Positions 32,761 to 43,521 of a DNA stretch of 64,000 bases are shown here, in pieces. Position numbers and translations under genes: made by a program. The stretch comes from Chara braunii (lineage: Eukaryota; Streptophyta; Charophyceae; Charales; Characeae), in assembly GCA_003427395.1 (NCBI GenBank), contig BFEA01000626.1, positions 372,021-436,020 on the forward strand, written 5' to 3'. Within the stretch, counting starts at the first letter, position 1. Each line of letters opens with the position of its first letter. The notes beneath the pieces were generated by a model, which did not search any database, was not told the DNA's origin, and saw only the letters and a list, made by a program, of their open reading frames with translations.

Positions 32761-33960
32761 CATGATAGGTGGAGGGCGCTCGTATGGTCCGTCCAGCGAA
32801 ACGCTCAGACGGTTTGCGGTAGGGACGCAGTAACGAGATGTGGTAGACATCGTGCACACGAGCCTGACGTAGGTAGTCGCTCAGCTTCACGAGGATGCTG
32901 ATCGGGCTAGATGTCGTATCAAAACCCATGGCCTGAAAAATGCGGCATGGCCCAAAGAAGTGACGCCAGAACTTGTGAAGCGTATTCGCTTCGAGCTGTA
33001 AGTGGCGGGTGCCGACAAGCACATCATCACCGACTTTGAATGGATGATCCATCCTCGATCGGTTCGCACGTGCGGCCATGCGAGTCTGGGAAGCAACTAT
33101 GTGCTCATGCACGGTCTTAATGATCGACGTCATGTGTGCAACCCAATCATCCAGCATGGGACAACTTCTGTCGGGGTGTATCTGTGACAGTCGACGAAAG
33201 TCCGCGGGAACACGAGGGTGATAGCCGAGGTCGCAATAGTAAGGTGATATCCCTGTGGCTGGCAAGACGGCGTGGTTGTAGGCTATCTCCGTGTGGGCAA
33301 GATGGATATCCCATTGCTGGTCGTCACGAACAATATTTCGGAGAATATCTCCGAGAGTCATATTCGTGACCTCGGTCTGACCATCATTCTGGGGATGGTA
33401 AGATGAGGAGAAGCGGAGCTGGGTGCCGTACACCTCGCGGAGCCATCGTCTGAATGGCCCGTAAAGCGCGAGTCACTGTCAGATGTGATGCTCAAAGGTA
33501 AGCCGTGGTCATGCACGACTCGGTCAAACACGATGTCGGCGACCTCACGTGCACTGATGGCATAGCGACACAGAACAAAGCGTGCTCGCTTCGTGAAGCA
33601 GTCGACGACGACCAGGATAGCATCATGACCGCGGGGGGGCGGAGGACAAAGAGGACCGATAAATTTCATGGTGATGGACTGCCAACGACCCTCAGGGATA
33701 GGAAGAGGCTGGAGCAAACCATAAGGCAGGTGGTTCGCACTGTTTACCTCCTGATAGGTGGGACACTCATCGACTCAGTCCTTCACAAAGTCCTTGCGCT
33801 TCGGCCAGACGTATAGGCGGCTCAAGCCCATATGACTGGCGGCTGCCTGGTCATGGAACTCTGCTACTGCCCGGATATGTAGCTGTCCAGTGGAGGGAAC
33901 GCAAATACGGGGCTCTCTGGTGGCCCGTGAACCGTGCCTGTATACAAGACCGTTGTCCTC
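32747..33960 (-). pseudogene. Chromovirus integrase
   Basis: On the minus strand: a zinc-binding N-domain with HD..SHMG and a later CPTYQ (about 33900-33760, one Cys lost to a stop), then the core with VDCFTKRARF (first Asp), TSDSDSRF (second Asp) and a GQTEVTNMTL block (catalytic Glu). The C-terminal domain has FKVGDDVLVGTRHLQL and YHISLLRPY. A stop and frame change near 33434-33445 split the core. The DDE triad is complete, but the protein cannot be made in one piece. Confidence 0.9.
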
Positions 33961-34129
33961 GAGAGAGTAGTTCGGGAAGGTCTTGCCACTCCGAAGGGTC
34001 GTGTGGATGTCGCGATAGTCGGGGCAGTGGCGGTACTGAGTGGAAACCCGTCACCGAGTGGTGAACGGTGGTGACCGAGATGGCAGCGAGCTGGATCTGC
34101 TCTAGATTATGGTCAAGGCGTTAGGATAA

Positions 34130-34680
34130 GGCATCTGCGACCCAATTGGTCTCACCCTTGATATCCTCAGTGGTGAAACTAAACTCGGATAGGTCGCGCC
34201 ACTAGCGAGCCTGTTGAGGAGTGAGTTTCGACTTTGTTGAAAAAGCCTGGACAACAGAGTTGTATGTGCGCACTGTGAATGGTGTCCCGTGCAGGTAGTG
34301 ACGCTAGTGCCGAGTGGCATAAACTACTGCGAGAACCTCACATTCATTAGCAATGTAGTTTACCTCGACGGGCAGAAGTTGACGGGAGTAGAAGTCTATC
34401 AGACAATCATCTGAGCGAGACTCGACAATGCCGTCCTCGACGATGGTAGGAGAATAGTCAAGAGAACACTCACCAGTAGTTGAACGAGTGGGCGAAAGGT
34501 AGGACGCAGTGGTAGGGGTAGGGGGTGGGAAGTGAGGGATGCGAGGATGAAAGAAATCAGGAGAGGAGGGAAAAATCTGAGAAAGCACTGCTCCTATAGC
34601 AAATCCTGACGCATCGGTCATAAGGATAAAAGAGCGATCAAAATCGGGTAGGTGGAGAACCGGTGCACATGTCACTGCCT
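34130..34680 (-). pseudogene. Chromovirus RNase H
   Basis: The minus-strand frame gives PVLHLPDFDRSFILMTDASG (first catalytic Asp in TDAS), a FYSRQLLPVEVNYIANECE block, and continued but broken text toward 34130. An unusually long Ser/Pro/Thr-rich insertion (about 50 residues, 34555-34420) separates the two blocks. Confidence 0.85.
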
Positions 34681-34783
34681 TCTTGAGTGCGCGAAAGGCG
34701 TCCTCGTGGAGGGGTGTCCAAGACCATGGCGGGTCGTTCCGGAGGAGGGTGGAGGTAAGGACGTAGGAATACCTAGTGTATCC

Positions 34784-35740
34784 CTAGATGAAATTACTAT
34801 AGTAGCTAGTGAGGCCTAGGAAGTTGCGAAGCTGCTTGGCAGATGTGGGGACGGGCCACTCCGCAAGGGCCGTGATCTTTGCGTCGTCCATGTAGAGACC
34901 GTGGTCAAACACGTAGTGTCCTAGGAAGTGCACTTTGCGTTGGGCAAAGCGACACTTACTGAGCTTAGCATAGAAGCCATACTTGTGTAAGCGCTGTAGG
35001 ACATTGCAGAGGTGTCTGAGATGATTTTCTAAGGTATGACTATAGACCAGGATCGGGTGCATTGGTGAGGCCGAATGGCATCACTGTGGACTCGTAGTGG
35101 TCGAACCGCGACCGAAAGGCGGTCTTCGGCTGATCCTCTGCAACGACGCGGATCTAATGGTAACCGCTACGAAAATCAATCTTGGTAAAGAAGCGGTTGC
35201 CTACTAGGCGGTCGAACAACTCATCGACACGAGGCATGGGGTAATTCTTCTTAACTGTGTAGCGGTTAAGGTCGCGATAATCGATGCAAAAACGGAAAGT
35301 TTCATCCGCTTTGAGAGCAAAGAGGACGGGTGCAACCCACGGGGAGTTGTTGGGTTTAATGAAACCCAGTCTTAGGAGCTCCTCAAGCTAACGCTTGAGT
35401 TCAGTGACCTCGGGGATCGAGAGTCTGTAGGGTGCCTGGTGGTGAACACGATAGTTAGGCACAAGTTGGATGGAATGCTCGTCGTCGCGCATCGGTGGGA
35501 TGCCGGCGCACGAGAACGACAATGGAAAAACGTCGTGGTACTCTCGAATGAGGTCACGAACTGCGGGCTCCAGGTTGGCCGTATAGCGTGCAAGTTCCTC
35601 AGCGTCAGCGTGGGCGTGCAACGACGAGGCGGACTCAACGGACGGCGGAGGAAGAGAAGTAGAGATAGAAGCCAAGGAGATAGAAGGAGGATCTGGCTCC
35701 AGAGAGATGAGCTCAGCGTCAGGACAGGGTGGATCATAGT
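34784..35740 (-). pseudogene. Chromovirus reverse transcriptase with catalytic box deleted
   Basis: N-terminal text (DLIREYHDVFP, HHQAPYRLSIPEVTELKR) and palm text (FGLTNAP) are normal. At about 35050-35056 the sequence jumps from NAP straight to [15 protein letters not shown]. In the family these are separated by about 25 residues that include the Y-[LV]-D-D catalytic box. The deletion also changes the frame. The connection region (FLGLTSYYSNFI) follows. This copy cannot encode active RT. Confidence 0.9.
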
Positions 35741-36300
35741 GCAAGAGATCCGTAACGTTCACCGTAAAGATGGTGACGTCGTCCTGTCGGATGAAGTGGG
35801 CGAACTGTCGAGGCGAGGTGACAGTGATAGAGGGAGATGGTGTGGGCATGGAAGGCTCTGGGGGAGGAGGATCGGGGCATGGTGTCGCAGTGGTACCTAT
35901 AAAAGGTACGCGATACGTCTGTCCACACTTCGTTCTGAGAATGAGAGTGTTGGTCGCCCAATCGGCCTCGGTGCTACGAAACCAACGAGACCACGAAGTA
36001 CCAAAAATGAAGTCGTACCCCCTCTCCATCACGTCGAAATGTGCAGAGGAGCGGTGGCGACGAGACTCCGGGGGACGATCAGTCGGTTCCAGAGTGAGGA
36101 AGAAAGGGAGGTCGGTGACTGGCTGATCGAAGAAGCGCTAGGTCTTGTCATCTTCAAGGGTGACGGGGATGGGAGTCGGAGACCCTGTCGTGGGTAAGCG
36201 GGTTTCTTTCACCACACGTGGGTGAATGAAGTTGCCCTGAGAACCGGAATCCCACAATGTTGAGTACACCCTGGTGGAGGTCCCCAGTCATACCAGAATA
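35741..36300 (-). pseudogene. Chromovirus aspartic protease
   Basis: The minus strand encodes WDSGSQGNFI, with the catalytic DSG at 36243-36251, followed by LPFFLTLEP and DFIFGTSWSRWF (flap-distal ILG-W-like block). A TAG near 36140 interrupts the frame. The segment from 35960 to 35741 is a Pro-rich linker into the RT. Confidence 0.8.
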
Positions 36301-36766
36301 ATCGGGAGGGTGCGATCAGGGTCATTGAGGATGGCGAGAAGGCGACGCAGTGCAGCGACATGGAGAGTGAGTCGCTCCTGACGAGCCTGGAGCATGCTCA
36401 ACCCCAGAAGGGAGGACACAACGTCCTCGCAAGTCGCAAATTGCTCACTGCAACAGGCTGAGCGAATGGCTCGACGTGTCGGTAGTCACGGAGAGGTAGG
36501 AGGGGAGACGGTGGTCTGCGGAGGCGCAGACGGTACTGCGACAGAGGGCTGAGTACACATTGTCGGGTCTTGCGATACCTCAACTCCAGTAGCGAGAGGG
36601 GCAAACTGCAACTGAGATGTCAGGAAGCCGACTACTGAGGAGGGCACAGGTGTACACTGCACTGTGGCTAGGAGGCGCCGCGGGGATGCGAGGCGTCAGG
36701 GGGGGACTGAGCACGACGCTCGTGAGAGAGCTCAGCGTAGTGGCGGTCGAGGGCGGCGGTGTAAGG

Positions 36767-36808
36767 GCACCGCAAGGAGGTATGACCGTTTTGGCGGCAG
36801 CGCAAACA
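36767..36808 (-). pseudogene. Gag CCHC zinc knuckle
   Basis: CLRCRQNGHTSLRC in one minus-strand frame fits C-x2-C-x4-H-x4-C exactly. Zinc knuckles of nucleocapsid domains bind the element RNA. It lies in a different frame from the upstream gag, so a frame change lies between them. Confidence 0.88.
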
Positions 36809-36923
36809 CCCACACCGGCCTAAAATGGCCACGCGCTCCTCAACAGAAAGTACACCGCGAGGAGGGACAAAGCCCTGAGGGAGGTCTTGCCGAGGGACCT
36901 CGGGGGGCGACGTGCCAACGTGA

Positions 36924-38815
36924 TCAGAGCGGCTGCGTGCCCGGGAGAGGGTGGAGAGGGCGAGCTGGAGGCTCGGCTAGAGGGAGGGTAGAGTCCTCCA
37001 GGTGGTAGTGGACGGCCTTGCAGAGGTCGAGGTCGTCGCTATGGTCACCCTCATGCGACAGCGGGGCAACAACGTCCTGCTCACCATACTCGAGCGTGCT
37101 GAAAGGGTGCGAGAAGTGACGGCCCTGCTGCGCGGAATGACGGGGACGACCGTGGAAAGGGGAACGGCGCTGGGAAATGCAGTGAAAGGAGGAGGGAGCG
37201 TAACCAGTACACCGAGGCAGGGAGGAGGAAGTGGGTTGAAGACGGGCCCGCATCCGCTGATGGGCCGTGGCGGCCTCGTAAGCCTGCGGGGCCGATGTGA
37301 AGTCATACCGCCATAACTCAGAGCGGTACTCAAGGGGAAGGCTGGCCAGGAAACGATCGATGAGGGTAGTCTCGGGGAGGAACGCTACATCACAAATGAG
37401 GCGGGCGTCCTGAAAGACCTGGATGTGGCGGTCAAGGCCGGCAGCGCCTCCGGAGACGGACCCGCGTGTACTGACGACACGCTCGAAGGCGTCAGTCACG
37501 TCATGTCGGGCTCCGAAGCGATCGTCAAGGAACGCCTGAAAATCCATGAAGGTCCGGGTACGACCCTCACGAAGAGAGTGAGTATAGAAATCATCCCAGG
37601 TGTTGAAAGGATCGCCAAGCTGGCGCATGAAGAGGTGAGTCACCCACTTGTCGGGTGGGACGCCCATGAGCTGGAGCGTGTGGGTGGAAGACTGCATCCA
37701 CCGAGACACACGTATCCCTGTACCGTCATACAAGGCAATGTCCGTCAAATGGATGAGTGGTGCACCACCGTTTTGGCGACGAGGAGATCAAGAGGCAGAG
37801 TCATGCGCTACGCCCGAGTAAGTCAGCGCAGGTCCCGGAGAAGGGGGCGCACCTGACTGTACGCCTGGCCGCATGGTGGAGCGGCGGGGGAAACAACGGC
37901 AGGCTGCGAGGGAGCTGTGGTAGAAGAGGTCAGAGCAACTGAGGGAGTAGGAAGGAGGTAGGATGGGGTGGAGGGGGTGGAGGGCGAGGGAAGCGAGCCT
38001 ACATGGATGGAAGAGTAGAGGAAGAAGGGGGTGCACCCGAAGGCGCGGCCACTTGTGAGGGGAGGGGTGGTTGAAGGCGTAAGAGGACGAGGTCGGCCCG
38101 GATCTGGGCCAGGTCGGCCTCAAGACGTCGGATATAGAGCAAGCGAGGAGTAGTAGGGGAAGTAGATGCACGAGCGGCGCAGGGCATCCCATAAGGGGGA
38201 GAGTCAGGTGGCGCGGCGGTCGTGCGAACGGGAGGGAGAAGCGAGGCACCCGAAAAACCTGAGAGCACGACAGCAGGCTGTGGTCCCGTGGCCATAGTGA
38301 CCGGAATCTTGGAGGGTGCGCCCGTAGAGCGAGGGAAGGTCTGGCCCGTGGTGGTCGTCGCGCTAGGGGAGTAGACGGTCACTAGGATGGTCGGGTCGGG
38401 GGCAACGGAGGAGGAAGCTCCACCATGACTGGGAGCCCGGAGAAGAGAGAGAGTTAGGAGAGGAAAGACGGGCAGCCAGCCTCCTGGAGTTGTCACATGC
38501 TGGCGGCAAAAGTCGCCACTTTCGCCTGTAAGGGCGCAAGGGTCACCAGTTGTGCCTGAATGGGCGCAAGGAGGGAGGTGAGGAGGGTGTGCAGATCCCC
38601 CTGCGGGTGATGGCCCTGGTCCGTCGACACGGGTATGGAGCCCGGTGCCGAGCTCGTCGTCCCGTCGGCGGCTTGTGACACACCGTCGGCGATGGGAAGG
38701 TAACGGGCCGAACTGGAGAGGGCCAAAGGAGGGCCGCGTGAGCGGAGGGCGTAGGGGGGGGTCGGCGGTAGAAAGCGACGAGCGACGCTAGTGAGTCGAG
38801 CGTGGGTGCCATCAA
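36924..38815 (-). pseudogene. Chromovirus Gag (capsid)
   Basis: The capsid core (retrotransposon gag domain) is at 37748-37300: WVTHLFMRQLGDPFNTWDDF, MDFQAFLDDRFG and a FLASLPLEYRSELW block. The N-terminal part (38496-37999) is Pro/Ser/Thr-rich with a coiled-coil-like RRLEADLAQIRADLVLL segment. The true start is probably near ATG 38726 or 38815. At least three frame changes break the gene. Confidence 0.85.
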
Positions 38816-40076
38816 ATGGGGAGGGATGGTTCGGGTCCAGGGTGCTCGAATAGGAAGGGAAAGGAGGGGGGTTAGGAAAATCCTAAACCTTAGAAAAACC
38901 CTAAGAAAACCCTAACCGGAGTTTGAGTGGTTAAGATGGGGTATCGATGACCTAATCAAGAAAATAAAATAACAACTATGGAGGGGAAGGGAAAAGGAAA
39001 ATAAATAAACAATAAAATTCCGAGAGAAAAATTAATAAAAATAGTTAGAGATAAACAAAATATAAAGAGAGAAATGATATTTATTTTTTTGGAATTTTCG
39101 GCAGCGTTTCCCTTCACCCCATGGGGTCAAGAATGTGCCAAGAGGAAGGAGAGACCAAGATAAGCACACTAAGCTTCAAAATGCCGCAAATTATAAATTT
39201 CAGAAAATAATTGAATAAATAGTAAATAAATAATGGACCGGTGGAGAGTGAAGAGAGACTAAGTGTTGAATTTTTCAAAACTTTCGGCAGCATTTCGTTA
39301 CCCCCATGGGGTCGAAGTGTGCCGTCAAAGATATGACTAAGTAAGAGGGGAGAGAGTAGAGAGAAAAGAAAAAAAAAATTGGCAGCACTTCGTTACCCTG
39401 GCAGGGTCAAAATGTGTGCCGAGAGTTGAAATAACGAGGTCCTAAACAGATCTAGAGGTGCCGCAGAAAAATTCAAATTTTTAGAATAAATAAAAATAAA
39501 ATAAAAAAAATAAAAAAAATGAGAGAAGGAGTAGAGAGAAGAAAAAAATTCAAATTTTTCGCTTGCTGCTCGCCGCTCGCCGATGGGGGGGGGGCAAATA
39601 GCTGTCTTGCCGCACGCTGCTTGCCGCTCGCCGATTGGGGGGGGGGGGGGGGGAGTGTAAATAGCTGCCGTGGCACTTCTTCAACACCAGCAAGCCACAA
39701 TATCAGCTAAGACTATGGCTTTGGGCAGTGTGTTAAGGCATTAGCCACACACGCGCATAAGTGGCAGCTGCCCAAGTTCAAACCCTGACAACAGCGATCT
39801 TGATGATAAATAATCGGGGAGTGGGGCGGGGCGGGGCAGCGTGAGCACGTGGCGCATGCGTGTGCGTGTGCGTGTGCGGCGACCTTGGCCTTGCGCACGC
39901 GTCATGACTCTATATCTCTTTTCTTGTCACGTCTTGCTCCTTCGCCGTGCACGTTTCATCACCTTTTCCCTCTGTTTTCCACCGAAAACACCACAAAAAC
40001 ACCCAAAAAACCTGTTGTCGGGTTGTACACAGTTCCCCACTGTGAGGTGTGGCGGGTGGGAGTGGGGAGCGTTCCC
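38816..40076 (-). other. Chromovirus 5' leader with internal repeats
   Basis: No ORF. Three copies of a roughly 45-bp motif (near 39095, 39283 and 39378) share GGCAGC(A/G)(T/C)TTC, (A/T)CCC and GGGTC. Two tandem units near 39558 and 39608 share TGCT(T/C)GCCGCTCGCCGAT followed by a G run. A weak tRNA-like stretch lies at 39718-39800. Confidence 0.65.
39718..39800 (+). repeat. Possible tRNA-Leu-like SINE remnant
   Basis: TGGGCAGTGTGTTAAGGC resembles a Leu-tRNA D-arm (A box), and AAGTTCAAACCC fits a B box 46 bases later. The cloverleaf is not convincing, so this is only a candidate. Confidence 0.25.
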
Positions 40077-40088
40077 GCTCTGATACCA
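40077..40088 (-). other. Primer binding site, initiator-Met tRNA type
   Basis: The minus strand reads TGGTATCAGAGC, the standard plant primer site complementary to the 3' end of initiator-Met tRNA. It sits one base inside the 5' LTR end at 40090. Confidence 0.93.
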
Positions 40089-40089
40089 C

Positions 40090-40384
40090 TGTGGCGGACC
40101 CACCAGGTGTGGTGCTCCACCTGGGATAGAGATGGAGATGGAGGATGAGAGTGGAGCAAGATGGCACTACGCAACTCCCGCGTGAGACTTCAACGCACGT
40201 ACTCCAAATTGTGCAAATGTAGAATGCCGCAAAGTACAAACTCTGGCTGGGGTATATCCCAACAGACTGACTGGACTGGACTGGACTGGCTTATACCGAC
40301 GAAGGTACCGGCATGGACTGGACTACCCCGAATACAACACAGGCCAAGGGGATGGTCTCACAGGCCAACGAGAGGTCCGCTACT
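40090..40384 (-). repeat. 5' LTR of the chromovirus
   Basis: About 295 bp, alignable throughout with 30986-31294. Its outer end reads GGTCCGCTACT where the partner has CTACA, so the terminal base has mutated. GGGCT follows at 40385. Confidence 0.92.
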
Positions 40385-40389
40385 GGGCT
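40385..40389. repeat. Target-site duplication GGGCT, right
   Basis: Identical to 30981-30985. Removing the element and one GGGCT rejoins the flanking minus-strand reading frame. Confidence 0.85.
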
Positions 40390-40654
40390 CCTCTTCCTCA
40401 ATGTCATCTTCATCTTCGTCGATGGAGTCCGCCACCTTTTCCACGACTTCGTAGTCTGCACCCCCATCTACACCAGCCTCCCCGCCACTGGTGGCACGCA
40501 TTGTGGACACTCATGCGATGATGTGCTCCACAATATTCGCCTGTCGAGTATTCCATCTTGCCGCACCTCCAACAACACTGCTTCCAGCCCCGACCGTTGG
40601 TCGGGTGGCAGTTCTACCCGCCTGGATAACACTGCTCTTTGGTGCACCGGATTG
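40385..40654 (-). pseudogene. N-terminal part of the interrupted Myb/SANT-like protein
   Basis: The minus-strand frame from 40654 down to the insertion is open except for TGA at 40511-40513. It encodes an Ala/Gly/Thr-rich low-complexity segment, then YEVVEKVADSIDEDEDDIEEEE at the junction. Across the deleted insertion it continues as a basic KSQKRTATKKSAPKG linker (30960-30900) ahead of the SANT domain. Acidic and Lys-rich linkers before such domains are common. A TAG at 40655-40657 ends the readable part; the start is not found. Confidence 0.55.
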
Positions 40655-43521
40655 CTACAACCTTGGAGCACTGCTATGACAACCTTCATTTCCAACCGAT
40701 CCGTCACCCTCCGAACGGCTGGCCGCATTGCCGAGGACTGTTACTGTTTGGTAGGCCTCACCCCCGAAGACAACTGCAGATCGAGGGGTGGACTCATCCC
40801 CTGCTGCAGGTCAGCCAACAGAAGGGACGTCATTGGCCCCTTTCTCTGTCGTTGATTTCCTGCCCCCCCAAGCGCTGCCCGATATGGACTGCGTGGAACT
40901 GTACGCAAGGTTCAACGTCGATGGGGGCGGCTCCCAATTCTCGTCATCGAGAAGCGGCTGAAGATGCGGCCCAGGTGTGCGTAAAGTGAAGGATCGTACT
41001 GGGGTGTTTCCGATGGACACCTCCCCCACCCCCACCCCCACCCCCCTGACCCCGAATATGTATGTGTTCCCCCCGTCGCCGCCACCCATCCCTCCATTGC
41101 ACGCCGACCGCTTGATGAACTTTGTCGTCTTCCGCTTACATGGCAGACACCTACAACGCGTGAAAGAACACAGATGGAGCAGTACCACAAGGAGCAGGAG
41201 GAGGAGGAGGACACAAAGTAGCGTCACCATCCTAGCATGGTCTGCCATGCATGTCGCAGTGCACTGCATACGACAGGAAACGACAATGGAGATTGGCATA
41301 AGTATGTTCAATTGCCGCTATTCAATGGGGTTGGATGATGCTTGTCTTTGTACCGGTGTGTGGAGCGCGACATGATCGTCCATCCGCCGCCCGCCCACCT
41401 CCAAACCCAACGGCTACATGTGTCTCCTCGGCAAGCCGTTTCAAATCACCCCCTGCCAAACACTTGCCCACGGAAACGGTCGCCCCGCGTGTTTGCCCCA
41501 ACGGCTCTCTGGAATCTGCATGGATCCACCGGTAGCCGTTACTGGCTGGACCGCAAGAAGGACCGTGCGTGAACCAGGAATGTGTGGCATAAAAAAAAGG
41601 CAAAAAATTAAAATCTGTCCGCGGCTGAAACCCCAGGGCAGCTCTTGAATTCAAGGCACCTCGGGGAGGTGACTTGCACTCATGTGCGATTTTGGCGGGG
41701 CCGCACTTGAGTTTCAAGAACGGCCACTTGAGATGCAAAATGCGAAAACAAAAAGCCATTTCTCTAGGGCTGGGTGGAAAGACGAGTTTTCTCATTGGGC
41801 ATGGCCACAGGACTCTCGAAACAGCGAAGTAACTCGAGACCTGTCAGCTACTTTTGAGAGCCCGTCCGTGCATAGAGAGTTTTTTTTTTCTATATTCTTC
41901 TCTCAACTTCTGTTTTTGCCTTTCACAACCGACTCCTAAGGCTATCTAGAGGGGACCCCTGCAAGCATAGTTTCCTCTCACTGGTGAAGGGGAGATTTCA
42001 TGTTGCCCCTTGCCCTTGGCCGCTTCGCCACGCAGCACTCGGAAAAAAAAAGTAAAAAAAAAAGTGTTCCCTCGTGAACCTGGGAGCCACTAAAACCATC
42101 ACTACTGTGAGGGTAATGGGACTGACACTTCTTGAGAACGGAGAGGTATTCGAGGTAGGCCGCAAGCTCTGTTGAGTATGCGAGTAGTGCGGGCTGGGAC
42201 CCAGGAGGGTTTTCTGCAAGCTCTCTCGGTAGGAGCGTTTCGAGACCAAATGCCGGACACGTCGGATTTTGAGTGTCCGTGTGGCGATGCATGAGGTTAC
42301 TTTTTGTGTCGGATTTTGAGTGTGTATGGCGATGCACAACCTCTCGAATTTAGGGTTTCGGAGAGTGGTGTGGCCAGGTCAATTGTTGTTACTCGATGGG
42401 GCCGCGGGAAGCAGAAGGGATGCCCAGCTAAGCTACTGGCAAGATGCTCGGTCTTTGCGTTAGTCCCAGCCCCCCTGCCCCCGGCGGGCCCACCCTACTC
42501 CCTGAACACCACTAATTAGGGTGGGGGCCAACAGGCATCCCCTTGATTGTGAGAGGTAGCTATTCTTGCAGGAGTCCTCTGTATAAGCTTAGGAGTAGTG
42601 TTCGGTCGGAAGGGTTCAGTCACGCGCGCTTGAGAGACAACGGGGAGTGATGATGGCTAATGGAGACCTGCGAAGCCGTGCTGGTTTGATTTTGACAAAC
42701 AAACATTGACGTTGTAGGACGAGAGGAGAGCGGTTAAGGCCGGGAGGGGTTTGATGGTGGTAATCGTAGAAAGTAGTTAAAGGAGAATGGTGAAGTGTAG
42801 AGAGATTTGGTCATCGCCGTGGGTATGACTTCCGGGCGACCAGGTCGGCGTCTTGAGCATGTAAGTCCGACGAAAAAGGAGCTATACGAGGTAGGAGGAC
42901 ATGCACTCTCGCCGTCAGCACCGTTATCGGACATAACAGCCGTCTCCTCTCGCCATGGCTTCCCGTTATGAGCCCGCATCGTTGATTTTTGGGCCGTCTT
43001 CAGTTTTTCATGTGCTATCGATTTCGCCCCTATCTCACCCCCCTGTTCCCTTTTGCCTCCGGACTGTTTCCGGGTAGTCAGGCTTCAATTCATCATGGTT
43101 CGGCTTGGGCCCCTGCTCAGGCGTGTGATAGCACACCATCAGCGCTCATCCTCATGTCAGATTGACGTCATCGTCGCGCACCTTTGTTTTTCTCAATTCT
43201 CTTGTGCAACCGGCTTTCTTCGCCTGATCTCCTAAACGCATTCGCATTCCTTTCTTTCTAGACCGTTTGCCCGCCTACTTTTTAATTTGTAAGCGCTCTG
43301 TCCTTTTTCGTCGGCGTTTCTGCACTCATCAAGTCATCACCTACCTTCTCTCACGTTCTGTTCAGTGGTTTCTGTGTTTTGGTGCACTGATTTTTGCCCA
43401 TCCTCTGGCACTGAATCGGCGATGTGGAGACGAGTACATCGGACGGCGCGGACAGCTGTCTGACAGGATAGGCACATGTAAGTAAAACTCGAAATCGTCA
43501 GGGAAGAGGTCATCGAGCTGG
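40655..43521. other. Region between the SANT pseudogene and RBR, including the RBR promoter
   Basis: No supported gene. The minus-strand frames at 40811-41311 and 41322-41795 look like decayed low-complexity coding sequence of the SANT gene. A pyrimidine-rich stretch lies at 43250-43400. A TTTTGGCGGG word at 41692-41701 resembles an E2F site but is 1.8 kb from the RBR start. No TATA box was identified with confidence. Confidence 0.4.

Larger units (their letters stand above)
30986..40384 (-). mobile_element. Full-length chromodomain Ty3/Gypsy retrotransposon (chromovirus)
   Basis: LTRs at both ends, a 5-bp target duplication and an initiator-Met tRNA primer site are present. On the minus strand the order is gag, zinc knuckle, protease, RT, RNase H, integrase, chromodomain. 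All parts are broken by frame changes or stops, and the RT catalytic box is deleted. The LTRs differ at roughly one base in ten by eye, so the insertion is old. It sits inside the reading frame of a Myb/SANT-like gene. Chromodomains steer integration to heterochromatin in this lineage (family knowledge). Confidence 0.95.

Noticed and set aside
40468-40728. Minus-strand ORF of 86 codons
   Set aside because: Overlaps the better-supported frame (40385-40654) that rejoins the SANT gene across the insertion.
41692-41701. E2F site controlling RBR
   Set aside because: Single partial match 1.8 kb from the start codon; not enough.
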